Shown here: piece after piece, positions 7,465 to 16,368 of the stretch
Numbering within the stretch: the first letter of the stretch is position 1
Layout: each line of letters begins with the position of its first letter
DNA from: Ga0077555 sp033764055
Lineage (GTDB): Bacteria; Pseudomonadota; Alphaproteobacteria; Rhizobiales; Hyphomicrobiaceae
Assembly (NCBI GenBank): GCA_033764055.1
Contig: JANRJI010000097.1
Span: 1 to 64,000, forward strand
Reading direction: 5' to 3'
DNA length: 64,000 nucleotides
Notes under the pieces: model-generated
What the model was told of the DNA's origin: nothing
The model's input: only the letters and a program-made list of their open reading frames with translations
Databases searched by the model: none
Program-made: the position numbers and the translations under genes

Positions 7465-8844
7465 TCAGAGCGGGGTGACACGCAGCGGCATGCCCCCCTT
7501 CGGCCGCAGCGTCACCCGGGAGACCGGCTCCGGACGATGCCGGCCGTCCCACTCGAAGCGTGCGGCGCGGACGAAGGTGGCGAGCAGGATCGCCGCCTCC
7601 ATCATGGCGAAGCCCATCCCGATGCAGATGCGGGGCCCAAAGCCGAACGGCATGTATTGTGCGCGCTGCATGACAGCCTCGCGCTCGGGCAGAAAGCGGT
7701 CGGGATCGAAGCGGTCGGGATCTTCCCAGAGCCTGCGGTGACGGTGGATGGCCCAGACGGGGATGACCAGCATGGCTCCCGGCTGGAAGTGCTGGCTGCC
7801 GATCTCGACAGGCTTCGTTGCCATGCGCCCGATCACCGGCGCCGGCGGGTAGAGGCGCATGCTCTCCTTGAGCACGCGCCGGGTGACGGCGAGGCCCTCG
7901 AGGTGGCGCGCCTCGACCGGGCCCGCGCCCGCGACGCTCGTGACCTCCTCGCGCAAACGGTCCTGCCAGCCGGGAGCACGGGCCAGGAGATAGAGTGTCC
8001 ACGCCAAAGCCTTGGCGGTGGTCTCGTGACCAGCGGCAGCGAAGGTGAGCAGATTGCTGCAGACGAGGTCGTCGCTCATTGGCTCGCCCGATTGCGGGTC
8101 CCTGGCAGTGCCGAGCTTGGCCATCAGGCCGCCGCCGGCAAAGCCCCGCGCCCGCTCGCGCTCGAGGATCGCGGCCACCGTCGCCCGGAGGTGGCGGGCG
8201 TGGTGGCGCATGGCCGGCCGCCCGGGATGCCAGACCCAGGCCGGAATGCGGAGCAGCTCGAAGGCGACGTCCCAGCTCGTATGCTCCAGGTAGGCCCCGA
8301 TGTGCCGCTTGAGCGCCGTGCCCTCGGCTTCGCTGGCGCCAGCGAAAATGGTGGCCGCGAGCACGTCGAAGGTGGCGTCCGTCATGTCATGGTCGAGGCG
8401 GCGCAAGGTGCCGGGTGCGATCGTGCGCCAGCGACCGGCGATGTCGCCGGCGACGCGCGCCATGGCCGGCGCCAGCGCGACGATCTCCTGGTGGCGGAAG
8501 AGCGGCGCGACGATGCGCCTTTGCCAGCGCCAGCTCTGTCCCTCGGCGGTGAGGATGCCCTCGCCGAGAATCGAGGTGAAGATACGCGCCTCGATCGGCG
8601 ATTTCGGGAAGGCCTCGTGCTCATCGAGCAGGATGCGCTCGACGAGCGCGGGATCGGTGACCCAGGCCATCATGCCACCGAAGCGGGGTGGCGCGAACAG
8701 TGGCTCCTCGTAGACGCGCTCCGGCAAGGTGCGCAGCGGGTTCACCAGAAACCGCGGCAGGAAGCGCCAGACGGGCAGGGGGTCTGCCGGTGGCGTCACC
8801 CGTGGCGGATAGAGGGCTGGTTCAGCGGCGTGGAGCGCGGTCAT
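7465..8844 (-). CDS. Cytochrome P450
   Basis: A soluble bacterial P450 of 459 residues that would hydroxylate or otherwise oxidise an unknown substrate using separate redox partners. Key motifs are all present: the I-helix oxygen-activation motif AAAGHETTA near residue 268, ExxR as KESMR near 325, DPDRFLPER, and the heme-binding loop FGFGPRICIG with the axial cysteine near residue 406. The ATG at 8844 follows a GAGGG site. The frame extends to 9072 but that part overlaps the next gene and shows no P450 similarity. No ferredoxin or reductase gene is adjacent, so electron donors must be encoded elsewhere. A DedA gene precedes it by 67 bases on the same strand. Confidence 0.92.
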   Translation of the reverse strand: MTALHAAEPALYPPRVTPPADPLPVWRFLPRFLVNPLRTLPERVYEEPLFAPPRFGGMMAWVTDPALVERILLDEHEAFPKSPIEARIFTSILGEGILTAEGQSWRWQRRIVAPLFRHQEIVALAPAMARVAGDIAGRWRTIAPGTLRRLDHDMTDATFDVLAATIFAGASEAEGTALKRHIGAYLEHTSWDVAFELLRIPAWVWHPGRPAMRHHARHLRATVAAILERERARGFAGGGLMAKLGTARDPQSGEPMSDDLVCSNLLTFAAAGHETTAKALAWTLYLLARAPGWQDRLREEVTSVAGAGPVEARHLEGLAVTRRVLKESMRLYPPAPVIGRMATKPVEIGSQHFQPGAMLVIPVWAIHRHRRLWEDPDRFDPDRFLPEREAVMQRAQYMPFGFGPRICIGMGFAMMEAAILLATFVRAARFEWDGRHRPEPVSRVTLRPKGGMPLRVTPL

Positions 8845-8911
8845 TGAGCCCTCGCTGAGGTCATCGGCGGTTGCGGCCGTCCCCGAGGCCTCGTCGTCGA
8901 TCTGGGCCGGA

Positions 8912-9430
8912 TCAGTCGACCAGCCATTTGATGCCGTAGCCGGGCGCCAGGAAGGCGCCGGCCCAGGCCAGCGAGGAGACAGAGCTCGCCACCAGGAACA
9001 AGGGAAACGGCATCTGGACGATGCCGGCCACCACCGGAATGAACGGCCGCATGAAGCCGGTGAACTTGCCACCGAACACGGCCAGGACCCCCCACCTCTC
9101 GAAGACGCCGCGCCCTTTGGCCAGAACTTCCGGATGTATGGCGAGGTAGCGCAGGCGCGCCACGTCGTCCTTCAGCCACCGGCCGAGGCTGTAGGTGACG
9201 AGGTCACCGACGACGGCACCGACGGCCGCCGCGAGCCACACGTTCCAGAAGCCGCCGCCGGCGGCGCTATGGACCCCGCCGATCGCCAGGAACAGCGCCG
9301 AGGACGGCACGAACAGCGACAGTGCGGGAATGCCCTCGGCGAAGCCCATCAGGAACACAATCGGCTCGACGAGCGCTATGTGGGTCCTGATGAGGGCCAG
9401 GACGCTGTGGTGCAGGGCATCGAGGCTCAT
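8912..9430 (-). CDS. DedA-family membrane protein
   Basis: This 172-residue inner-membrane protein is of the DedA/SNARE-associated family, some members of which flip undecaprenyl phosphate or phospholipids. It shows the family's reentrant region with FVPSSALFLAIGG, the central GDLVTYSLGRW, and KFTGFMRPFIPVVAG, which corresponds to the conserved G-R-F-x-P-x-x-R segment with the Arg partly shifted. Start ATG 9430 gives a typical family N-terminus. A second DedA gene lies 44 bases upstream, so the two form a tandem pair and probably one transcript that continues into the P450 gene. Confidence 0.85.
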   Translation of the reverse strand: MSLDALHHSVLALIRTHIALVEPIVFLMGFAEGIPALSLFVPSSALFLAIGGVHSAAGGGFWNVWLAAAVGAVVGDLVTYSLGRWLKDDVARLRYLAIHPEVLAKGRGVFERWGVLAVFGGKFTGFMRPFIPVVAGIVQMPFPLFLVASSVSSLAWAGAFLAPGYGIKWLVD

Positions 9431-9474
9431 GGTGCGGCCGGCGGTGACGGGTCTCGAGGGCGCATGAGGCAGCC

Positions 9475-10020
9475 TCAGCTGAAAAGCTGGCTCTTGGCCA
9501 GGAACCAGACCTTGCTGATGGCGTCGCCGAACAGCATCAGGGAAGCCGCCCAGATGAAGGCGGAAACCCAGTTGGCGATCTGGAAGGTGAGGCGGGGCAT
9601 CTCCACGGCCCCAGCTACGATCGGGATCGAGGCCCGCAGTGGTCCGGAGAATCTGCCGAGCACGATGGCCCAGGGGCCCCACTTCTCGAAGAAGCGGTGG
9701 CCGGCCGGCAGCAGGTCCGGGTACTTGCTGATCGGCCACATGCCGGCGATCTGCTTATGGTAGTGATAGCCGATCCAGTATGACACCCAGTCGCCGAGGG
9801 CCGCACCCACGGCCGCGGCGGTCATGATGGTCCAGAACTCGCCGCCGCCGTTGGCACTCACCACCGTGCCGATGGCGACCAGGATGCCCCAGAAAGGAAG
9901 CACGAGCGAGACGAACGCCATCGATTCGCAGAAGGCCAGAACGAGAACGATCGGCGCCGCCCAGGCTCTGTGCTCCTGCACGAACTTGGGAATTGCTTGA
10001 GCTATCGCCTCGATGTCCAT
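9475..10020 (-). CDS. DedA-family membrane protein, second copy
   Basis: This 181-residue DedA-family protein is related to its downstream neighbour. Recognisable segments are FVSLVLPFWGILVAIG, AALGDWVSYWIGY and LGRFSGPLRASIPIVAG, the last containing the family's conserved Gly-Arg-Phe and downstream Arg. The ATG at 10020 is used; the upstream extension to 10146 has no family similarity. Tandem DedA copies differing in the first reentrant loop could have distinct lipid substrates. This is inference, because no substrate can be read from sequence. Confidence 0.85.
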   Translation of the reverse strand: MDIEAIAQAIPKFVQEHRAWAAPIVLVLAFCESMAFVSLVLPFWGILVAIGTVVSANGGGEFWTIMTAAAVGAALGDWVSYWIGYHYHKQIAGMWPISKYPDLLPAGHRFFEKWGPWAIVLGRFSGPLRASIPIVAGAVEMPRLTFQIANWVSAFIWAASLMLFGDAISKVWFLAKSQLFS

Positions 10021-10192
10021 TGCGTCGTCCTGAGCTGGCGGCGGCGCAACAAGCGCCGACCGTATGCAACTTGTCAATGTGGTGGGGTCGGCGCCTTGCT
10101 CCAACCTCGGTACACCGGTCCCTGCAGCCGCATTTGCCGGCCGCACTACGCCCTGGAACGGTGCAGCGGTGCTCGCTCCGTCGGTGCGCAGA

Positions 10193-10639
10193 TCATGCCG
10201 GGCAGCGCTTCTTCATCTCGTTTTGCAGCTCACGCGAGACCTCGGTTGCCAACATGGCGCCGCGCGAGACCTGGGCCGGCGTCAGGTGACGTCCGGACTG
10301 GCCGCGCAACGTCGCCGGGCCGGCATCCGCCTCGCGGCGGCCGTGGGCCAGCTCGGCGCACGACATCTCGCGCTTCTTCTGCTTATAGGCGAAGAGGCGC
10401 ACCCCCGTGGCATAGGCGTTGGCGTCGGCCGGATCGCGCACCCAGCGCCGTTGCGGATCAGCAAGAATTCCCCGCAGCGATGCTTGGCGCTGCGATATGC
10501 AGGCGACACTGTCGTCGACACACCCGTGGCTATGGCGTACGGCCATTTCCGGCGCTACCTCGCCCCCGCATCCTGCGAGGGAGATTGTCAGAACCGCCGC
10601 CGCGATCAGTCCCCGCGTAACGGCACGCTCGTGCCCCAT
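10193..10639 (-). CDS. Putative lipoprotein of unknown function
   Basis: A 148-residue protein with a lipoprotein signal: basic start MGHERAVTRG, hydrophobic stretch, then lipobox LAGC at about residues 20-23, so lipidation and periplasmic anchoring are expected. The mature part has several Cys (DDSVACISQ, REMSCAELA, KKRCPA) that could form disulfides. No family is recognised. An AAGGGG ribosome-binding site lies before ATG 10639. It precedes the DedA pair by 172 bases on the same strand and is divergent from the quinone oxidoreductase gene. Confidence 0.7.
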   Translation of the reverse strand: MGHERAVTRGLIAAAVLTISLAGCGGEVAPEMAVRHSHGCVDDSVACISQRQASLRGILADPQRRWVRDPADANAYATGVRLFAYKQKKREMSCAELAHGRREADAGPATLRGQSGRHLTPAQVSRGAMLATEVSRELQNEMKKRCPA

Positions 10640-10829
10640 GCCAATCCCCTTGAACACCGCCGGACGAGGCCATAGAACCTCGCGATGGCGGACCTGTGGC
10701 GGTCCCGTCACCTCTATCCTCGTCAGTTCGGCAGGCGACCGTTGCCGTCGGTGCCGGCCCGACAGTGCCGGCGCTGAGATCCTTCGGCGAACGTGCCCGC
10801 AGTACCGATCCACCCCAAGGAGTGCCCAG

Positions 10830-11804
10830 ATGGCTTATGCGATTCGCGTTCACAAGACAGGCGGGCCAGAGGCTCTCCAGTACGAGGAGGTCGAGGTCAG
10901 GGCGCCGGGCCAGGGTCAGGTCAAGCTCAAGCAGCATGCGATTGGCCTCAACTATATCGACGTCTATCTGCGCACGGGCCTCTATCCGCAACCGTCCTCG
11001 CCGTTCGTTCCGGGCATGGAGGGTGCTGGCGAGGTGACCGCGGTCGGACCGGGCGTGACGGATCTCAAGGTCGGCGACCGCGTCGCCTATGCCGGCCCCG
11101 CCGGTGGTTATGCAACCGAGCGCCTCATTCCGGCCGACCGTGTCGTGAAGATGCCGGATGGCATCGACTATAAGACCGCAGCGGCCATGATGCTGCAGGG
11201 CATGACGGTGCGCTACCTCGTGCGCAAGACGTTCAAGGTCGGTCCCGGCACGGTCGCGCTCTGGCACGCGGCGGCCGGCGGCGTCGGTCTCATCGCCTGC
11301 CAGTGGGTCAAGCACCTCGGGGGCACGCTGATCGGCACGGCAGGTGGCGCCGACAAGTGCAAGCTGGCGCTCGCTCATGGTGCAGCCCATTGCATCGACT
11401 ACAAGTCGGAGGATTTCGTCGCTCGCGTGAAGGAGATCACCGGCGGCAAGCTCTGCGACGTGGTCTATGATTCGATCGGCAAGGACACGTTCCCCGCCTC
11501 GCTCGACTGCCTGAAGCCGCTCGGCCTGTTCGTGACGTTCGGCAACGCCTCGGGCCCGATCGAGGCGTTCAACTGCGGCATCCTCGCCGCCAAGGGCTCG
11601 CTCTTCATGACCCGGCCATCGCTGGCGGCCTACACGTCGAGCCGGACCGACCTCGTCGAGACCGCCAACGATCTGTTCGACGTTGTCTCCAAGGGCATCG
11701 TCAAGATCAACGTCAACCACACCTATGCGCTGAAGGACGCCGCCCAGGCGCACCGCGACCTCGAGGGCCGCAAGACCACCGGCTCGGTGGTGCTGCTGCC
11801 ATAG
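10830..11804 (+). CDS. NADPH:quinone oxidoreductase (QorA-like, zinc-free MDR family)
   Basis: A cytoplasmic medium-chain reductase of 324 residues that would reduce quinones or other alpha,beta-unsaturated carbonyls with NADPH. The N-terminus IRVHKTGGPEALQYEEVEV and the substrate loop LNYIDVYLRTGLYP are typical of Qor. The nucleotide-binding motif AAAGGVG lies near residue 148. The zinc ligands of alcohol dehydrogenases are absent, as expected. ATG 10830 follows CAAGGAG. The frame is open from 10419 but that part is antisense to the lipoprotein. The next gene, a Bug receptor, begins 151 bases downstream. Confidence 0.9.
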   Translation: MAYAIRVHKTGGPEALQYEEVEVRAPGQGQVKLKQHAIGLNYIDVYLRTGLYPQPSSPFVPGMEGAGEVTAVGPGVTDLKVGDRVAYAGPAGGYATERLIPADRVVKMPDGIDYKTAAAMMLQGMTVRYLVRKTFKVGPGTVALWHAAAGGVGLIACQWVKHLGGTLIGTAGGADKCKLALAHGAAHCIDYKSEDFVARVKEITGGKLCDVVYDSIGKDTFPASLDCLKPLGLFVTFGNASGPIEAFNCGILAAKGSLFMTRPSLAAYTSSRTDLVETANDLFDVVSKGIVKINVNHTYALKDAAQAHRDLEGRKTTGSVVLLP

Positions 11805-11955
11805 GGCAAGGGCGCGCTGCGAGACGGGTGGCGCCAGCCGCGCCGCCCGCTCGTGCGCCGGTCGGTTGCGGCTCCGGAGCGGGCTCGCGGGGGCACCATG
11901 CTGGACGGAGCGGCACGACCGATCCTGCTGCACAAGAAGCTCGAGGGAGGACACT

Positions 11956-12918
11956 ATGCATAAGCTCTTCGCTGCAGTTGTCGCTGCGGCTCTCCTGCTG
12001 CCTCAGGCCATGGCCGAGGCGCAGCCCTATCCGTCGAAGCCGATCAAGTTCGTCATTCCGTTCGGGCCGGGCTCGGCCAGCGACACCCTTGCGCGCATTG
12101 CCGGTCAAGAGCTGACGGCGATGACCGGACAGCCGGTGATCGTGGTGCACAAGCCGGGCGCGGACGGCGCCATCTCGGCGACCGAGGTGAAACGCTCGGC
12201 ACCGGACGGCTACACATATCTGTTCGGCACCAACAGCCCGCTGGCGGTCGTGCCGAACATGCGGAAGGAGCCGCCCTACGACGTGCTGGCCGACTTCACG
12301 CCGGTCACCTTCCTCGGCGACAACACGTTCTTCATCGTGGTTCACCCGTCGGTTCCGGCGAAGTCCATCGCCGAGCTGATCGCCCATGCCAAGGCCAATC
12401 CGGGCAAGCTCAACTATGCGGCCGGCAACACCTATGCCCTCGTCGCGACGGCGATGTTTGCCGAGAGGAACCGACTCAAGATGCAGTCCATTCCGTACAA
12501 ATCCGAGCCGGACGCCATCACGGACCTGCTGTCCGGCGTGGTCCATCTGATGAACGCCACCTCCACGACGACAGCGACGCACGTCAAGGCCGGCACCCTG
12601 CGGGTGCTCGCGACCACCTTCCACGAGCGCAGCCCCCTGATGCCTGACGTGCCATCGTTCCCGGAGGCGGGCCAGGAGAAGTTTCCGATCGGACCGTGGT
12701 TCGCGCTGCTCGGCCCCGCCGGCCTGCCGCCTGAGATCGTGACCTACATGAACAAGGCCATGGTGCAGGTGCTGGCCAAGGCCGAGGTGCGCGACCTGAT
12801 GCTCAAGCAGGGCTTCATTCCGCGCTCGTCGAGCCCGCAGGAGCTGACAGCCTACATGAAGGAACAGCTCGGCGTCTGGAAGACCGCGCTCAAGAACGCT
12901 GGCATCGAGCCGAACTGA
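11956..12918 (+). CDS. Tripartite tricarboxylate-type (Bug/TctC) periplasmic binding protein
   Basis: This 320-residue extracytoplasmic receptor belongs to the Bug family, which binds carboxylates such as citrate, tartrate or aromatic acids. It has a signal peptide ending AMAEAQ, then YPSKPIKFVIPFGPGSASD, the canonical Bug start with the glycine-rich carboxylate-contacting loop. Further motifs are VVHKPGADGAISA and the C-terminal GFIPRSSSPQEL. A GGAGG site precedes ATG 11956. No TctA or TctB membrane components are nearby. Such orphan receptors are common in environmental Alpha- and Betaproteobacteria and often work with shared permeases or in sensing. Confidence 0.9.
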   Translation: MHKLFAAVVAAALLLPQAMAEAQPYPSKPIKFVIPFGPGSASDTLARIAGQELTAMTGQPVIVVHKPGADGAISATEVKRSAPDGYTYLFGTNSPLAVVPNMRKEPPYDVLADFTPVTFLGDNTFFIVVHPSVPAKSIAELIAHAKANPGKLNYAAGNTYALVATAMFAERNRLKMQSIPYKSEPDAITDLLSGVVHLMNATSTTTATHVKAGTLRVLATTFHERSPLMPDVPSFPEAGQEKFPIGPWFALLGPAGLPPEIVTYMNKAMVQVLAKAEVRDLMLKQGFIPRSSSPQELTAYMKEQLGVWKTALKNAGIEPN

Positions 12919-13015
12919 GCGCGCTCCGCCGGCCGCGCACCAGCCGGCCCCGCGGACGCGGGGACCGGTGGCATGCGCGGGCCACGGACAGAATTGCAGT
13001 CCCTCGGGGTGACCA

Positions 13016-13792
13016 ATGACCGTCGACGCCCGCCCGAAAGTCCCTCGCGTCGCTCTGTTCGTGACGTGCCTCGTCGACGTGATGCGGCCGTCCGTGGGCT
13101 TTGCGGCGGCGAAGCTGATCGAGCAGGCCGGTTGCACTGTCGAGGTGCCGAGGGGGCAGACCTGCTGCGGCCAGCCTGCCTACAACTCCGGCGACAGGCC
13201 GACGGCCGAGGCGCTGGCGCGCCAGACCATCGCGGCGCTCGAGGGCTTCGACTACGTGGTGGCGCCGTCGGGATCGTGCGCCGGCATGGTCAAGTCGCAC
13301 TACCCGAAGCTGCTGGCGGACGACGCCGAGTGGGCGCCACGGGCGAAAGCCCTCGCCGATCGCACGCACGAGCTCATCTCATTCCTCGTCGACGTGCGCG
13401 GCATGACACACGTCCGCCAGGCGCTCGCCGCACGCGCCACCTACCATGACAGCTGCTCGGGCCTGCGTGAGCTCGAGGTCAAGGACCAACCGCGCAAGCT
13501 GCTCGCCAGTGTCGACGGGCTCGAGCTGGTCGAGATGGCGGAGTGCGAGGTCTGTTGCGGCTTCGGCGGCACGTTCTCGGTCAAGTACGATGAGATCTCG
13601 AATGCCATCGTCGAGAGGAAGTGCGCGTCGATCGCCGAGACGAAGGCCGACCTGCTGGTCGCCGGCGATCTCGGCTGCCTGATGAACATCGCCGGCAAGC
13701 TCCGCCGCCAGGGCCGCGCCGTCGCCGTGCGTCACGTCGCCGAGGTGCTGGCCGGCGAGCTGTCGGCGCCGCCGATCGCGGGCGAGCGGTAG
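13016..13792 (+). CDS. LutA/YkgE-like protein with two CCG iron-sulfur domains
   Basis: This 258-residue protein is like LutA, the small subunit of the L-lactate utilisation complex. Two cysteine-rich CCG domains are visible: TCLVDVMRP, TCCGQPAYNSGD and SGSCAGM in the first half, then DSCSGLRELEV, CEVCCGFGGTFSVK and DLGCLMNIAG in the second. These cysteines ligate special Fe-S clusters. LutB and LutC, which normally follow, are not present here, so it is an orphan copy. It may work with a LutBC pair elsewhere or in another Fe-S oxidoreductase. It begins 97 bases after the Bug receptor. Confidence 0.85.
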   Translation: MTVDARPKVPRVALFVTCLVDVMRPSVGFAAAKLIEQAGCTVEVPRGQTCCGQPAYNSGDRPTAEALARQTIAALEGFDYVVAPSGSCAGMVKSHYPKLLADDAEWAPRAKALADRTHELISFLVDVRGMTHVRQALAARATYHDSCSGLRELEVKDQPRKLLASVDGLELVEMAECEVCCGFGGTFSVKYDEISNAIVERKCASIAETKADLLVAGDLGCLMNIAGKLRRQGRAVAVRHVAEVLAGELSAPPIAGER

Positions 13793-14136
13793 CCAAGGCC
13801 TATTCATCCAGCCGCTTCTGGGGCGACCGGGACGTGATTGCCTCGGCATAGGCGCACTTGCTCCAGCTGCCCTGGCTCCAAGTGGCGCACGCGACAAGCG
13901 GCGCTGAAATGCTGGCCATGCCTGCGCCGCAGGCGCGTCCCGGCGCTCGCGTCGACATCGAGGGCGCTGCCATCGCATGTCGTGGTGCCGGACACCGCCC
14001 GGCTGGCGGCGGGACCGGATGGCTCGGCTGGCCGATACCGCGTTCGCCGAGACCGCACCGGACTGGGTTTGCGAGGCGCTGTCGCCCGCCACTCAGCGCG
14101 TGGATCGCACCGACACGCTCGCGATCTAGGCGAGCA
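13793..14136. other. Intergenic stretch without recognised gene
   Basis: This region lies between two convergent genes. Open frames exist on both strands because of high GC, but none resembles a known protein and none has a convincing ribosome-binding site. Confidence 0.4.
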
Positions 14137-15015
14137 TCAGGCCTTGCGTGCCGACAGCTCCCCGAGCTCCTTCTCCCAGGACTCCGGCAGTCGACCGAGA
14201 CGCTGGCGGACGGCCTCGGCCTGAGGCCGACACAGCACACGCAAGTGCTCGCGGACGGGCGCCGGGAGGGCGGCCTGCTGGCTGCGGTTGAAGCGGCGGC
14301 CGAGCTCCGGGAAATAGGCGGCGTCGAACCGGGTGCCGATGAACCCGCAGACCTGGCGGAGGGCGGCGAGCCGGTCCTGGTGCATGTCCTCGTAGAACAG
14401 GGCCAGCGTCTGATCCGATCGGAATACGGCCTTCATGTCGTCGAGAGTCGCCGCGTAATCGCCGAGCTCCCCGAAGCGCGGCTCCGCCAGCATGGCGACG
14501 ATGGCCTCGGTGGTTTGGCGATTGGCGTCGAGCCCGCGCGATCGGCACTGGTGCAGCACCTGACTCCACATGCGGTCCACGGGATTGCGCATGATGAAGA
14601 CGACGCGGGCCGTTGGTGCCAGGCGCTTGATGTGGGCGAGGCCCTGCTTGCCGAGGATCGCGTACTCGGGCGTGATCTCACCGGCGAATGTGGCGCCGCC
14701 GCGATGGGCGAAGAGGCGACGATACCAGGCATCGTCAATCGGTGAGCCCATGTAGTCCCGCCACCAGGACCACTGGCTGCGATGCTCGGAGAAGCGGCTG
14801 AGCTGCGTCCACATGCGCTGATGGTACTTGCGATGGCGGGACCGCCGCTTCTTGTCGGAAAGCTGCTCGGTGATGCCGGCGATGTGGTCGAAGTAATGGA
14901 TCTCCTTCACGGGTGTGATGAAGATGTCGGGGTGGGCGGCCAGCATGCGGGCGAGCCACGTCGTCCCGGACTTCTGCGCCCCGATGCCGACGAAGTAGCT
15001 CTCGATGGTGCTCAA
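14137..15015 (-). CDS. Sulfotransferase (PAPS-dependent)
   Basis: A P-loop-like sulfotransferase of about 292 residues moving sulfate from PAPS to an unknown acceptor. The 5'-phosphosulfate loop is IGAQKSGTTWLARM near residue 12 and the 3'-phosphate site is VVFIMRNPVDRMWSQ, matching the sulfotransferase domain. No ATG fits the family N-terminus; the frame reads LTTLSTIESYFVG. A TTG at 15015 (or CTG at 15021) is the likely start. The frame stays open to 16305 only because it is antisense to the amidohydrolase gene. Divergent from that gene, it shares a 237-base intergenic region with it. Confidence 0.85.
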   Translation of the reverse strand: MSTIESYFVGIGAQKSGTTWLARMLAAHPDIFITPVKEIHYFDHIAGITEQLSDKKRRSRHRKYHQRMWTQLSRFSEHRSQWSWWRDYMGSPIDDAWYRRLFAHRGGATFAGEITPEYAILGKQGLAHIKRLAPTARVVFIMRNPVDRMWSQVLHQCRSRGLDANRQTTEAIVAMLAEPRFGELGDYAATLDDMKAVFRSDQTLALFYEDMHQDRLAALRQVCGFIGTRFDAAYFPELGRRFNRSQQAALPAPVREHLRVLCRPQAEAVRQRLGRLPESWEKELGELSARKA

Positions 15016-15252
15016 GGTCGTCAGTCCCCGTGACGGCCGCCGCGCGCGCGGTCCCGTTGCGGTGCTGCTTAAACGGCGGGAAAGGGGCTGACAACGGCTG
15101 TTACAAGTCGTCAACGACGAAGACGCGGCCCGCCCGGTCATCCTTGAAGTCGCAGTGGACCGAGGCGTCGCTTCCCAGCCTCCGGCGTGCGCGGTACCGT
15201 CTCCTGGCATGGCCGCTCGAAGGCGCAACGAGATCACCGGAGGAACAGCCTT

Positions 15253-16302
15253 ATGACCAAGCCGCATTCGACCGTCGGCTCGCGGATGGCGGGCCTCAGC
15301 CTTGAATGGCTGGCCAGGACGCAGGAGCCGATCCTCGAGCCTGGGCTCGAGATCATCGATCCGCATCATCATCTGTGGGAGTTCCCGGAGCACACCTACC
15401 TGCTGAAGGATATCCTGGCGGATACGGGCAGCGGCCATAACGTCATCCAGACCGTATTCCTGGAGTGCACGGCCTGCTTCCGCGCCGAGGGGCCGGAGGC
15501 GGAGAAGCCCATCGGCGAGGTGGAGTTCGTCAACGGCATCGCGGCCATGTCGGCGTCCGGCGCCTACGGCAAGACGCGGGTGGCAACGGGCATCGTCGGG
15601 CTGGCGGAGCTCCGGCTCGGCGCCCGCGTGGAGGAGGTGCTCGCAAAGCAGATCGCGGTCGGCGGCGGGCGCTTCAAGGGTATCCGCTACGTGGCGAGCT
15701 GGGACGACAAGGAGCCGCAGATCCACAACGGCCACACCAACCCGACGCAGCACATGTACGGCGAGGACGCCAGCTTCCACGAGGGGTTCGCGGTGCTTGG
15801 CAAGCTCGGGCTGACGTTCGATGCGTGGTGCTATCACACGGCGCTGCCGGACCTGATCAAGCTCGCGCGCAAGTTTCCGGGCCAGCCGATTGTCCTCGAT
15901 CACTGCGGCGGACCGCTCGGTCTCGGCTACTACGCGAGCCGCAAGGACGAGGTGTTCGCTGCCTGGAGCCGCGACATCCGTGAATTGGGCAAGTGCCCGA
16001 ACGTGATCATCAAGCTCGGCGGCCTCGGCATGCGAGTCAACGGCTTCGACTTCCACACGCGCCCGAAGCCGCCGACCTCCGAGGAGCTGGCCAAGGCCTG
16101 GGAGCCTTACATGAATACGTGCATCGAGGCTTTCGGACCGTCGCGCGCGATGTTCGAGTCGAACTTCCCCGTCGACAAGTTCTCGGGCAGCTACGCGATC
16201 TACTGGAATGCCTTCAAGCGGCTCGCGTCCGGCGCCTCCGCCGACGAGAAGGCGCAGCTCTTCCGCGAGACGGCGCGGCGTTTCTACAGCCTGCCGAAAT
16301 AG
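15253..16302 (+). CDS. Amidohydrolase-family metal-dependent hydrolase (amidohydrolase 2 type)
   Basis: This 349-residue TIM-barrel hydrolase belongs to the amidohydrolase-2 group, which includes 2-pyrone-4,6-dicarboxylate lactonase and ACMSD-like enzymes. The first metal motif is IIDPHHHLWEFP near residue 35 (the family's D-x-H-x-H pattern). Later LDHCGGPLG supplies another metal or catalytic His. Near the C-terminus MFESNFPVDK carries the region with the usual catalytic Asp after a Phe-Glu/Gly-Ser-Asp/Asn-Phe-Pro motif. A GGAGGA site lies before ATG 15253. It probably hydrolyses a lactone or amide; the substrate cannot be read. Confidence 0.85.
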   Translation: MTKPHSTVGSRMAGLSLEWLARTQEPILEPGLEIIDPHHHLWEFPEHTYLLKDILADTGSGHNVIQTVFLECTACFRAEGPEAEKPIGEVEFVNGIAAMSASGAYGKTRVATGIVGLAELRLGARVEEVLAKQIAVGGGRFKGIRYVASWDDKEPQIHNGHTNPTQHMYGEDASFHEGFAVLGKLGLTFDAWCYHTALPDLIKLARKFPGQPIVLDHCGGPLGLGYYASRKDEVFAAWSRDIRELGKCPNVIIKLGGLGMRVNGFDFHTRPKPPTSEELAKAWEPYMNTCIEAFGPSRAMFESNFPVDKFSGSYAIYWNAFKRLASGASADEKAQLFRETARRFYSLPK

Positions 16303-16368
16303 CACGGCCGCACCGTTCGGCGATGGTGAGCGACCTGCTCGCCATTGCCGACGCGCCGGACAGCGCCG

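Noticed and set aside
7291..8847. 518-codon plus-strand frame opposite the P450
   Set aside because: Antisense of a gene with all P450 motifs; high GC leaves the opposite frame open. No family or ribosome-binding site.
10530..11954. 474-codon minus-strand frame opposite the quinone oxidoreductase
   Set aside because: Shadow of a gene with the AAAGGVG motif; no recognisable domain.
15016..16305. Continuation of the sulfotransferase frame for another 430 codons
   Set aside because: It is exactly antisense to the amidohydrolase gene, whose metal motifs are clear; the extension resembles nothing.
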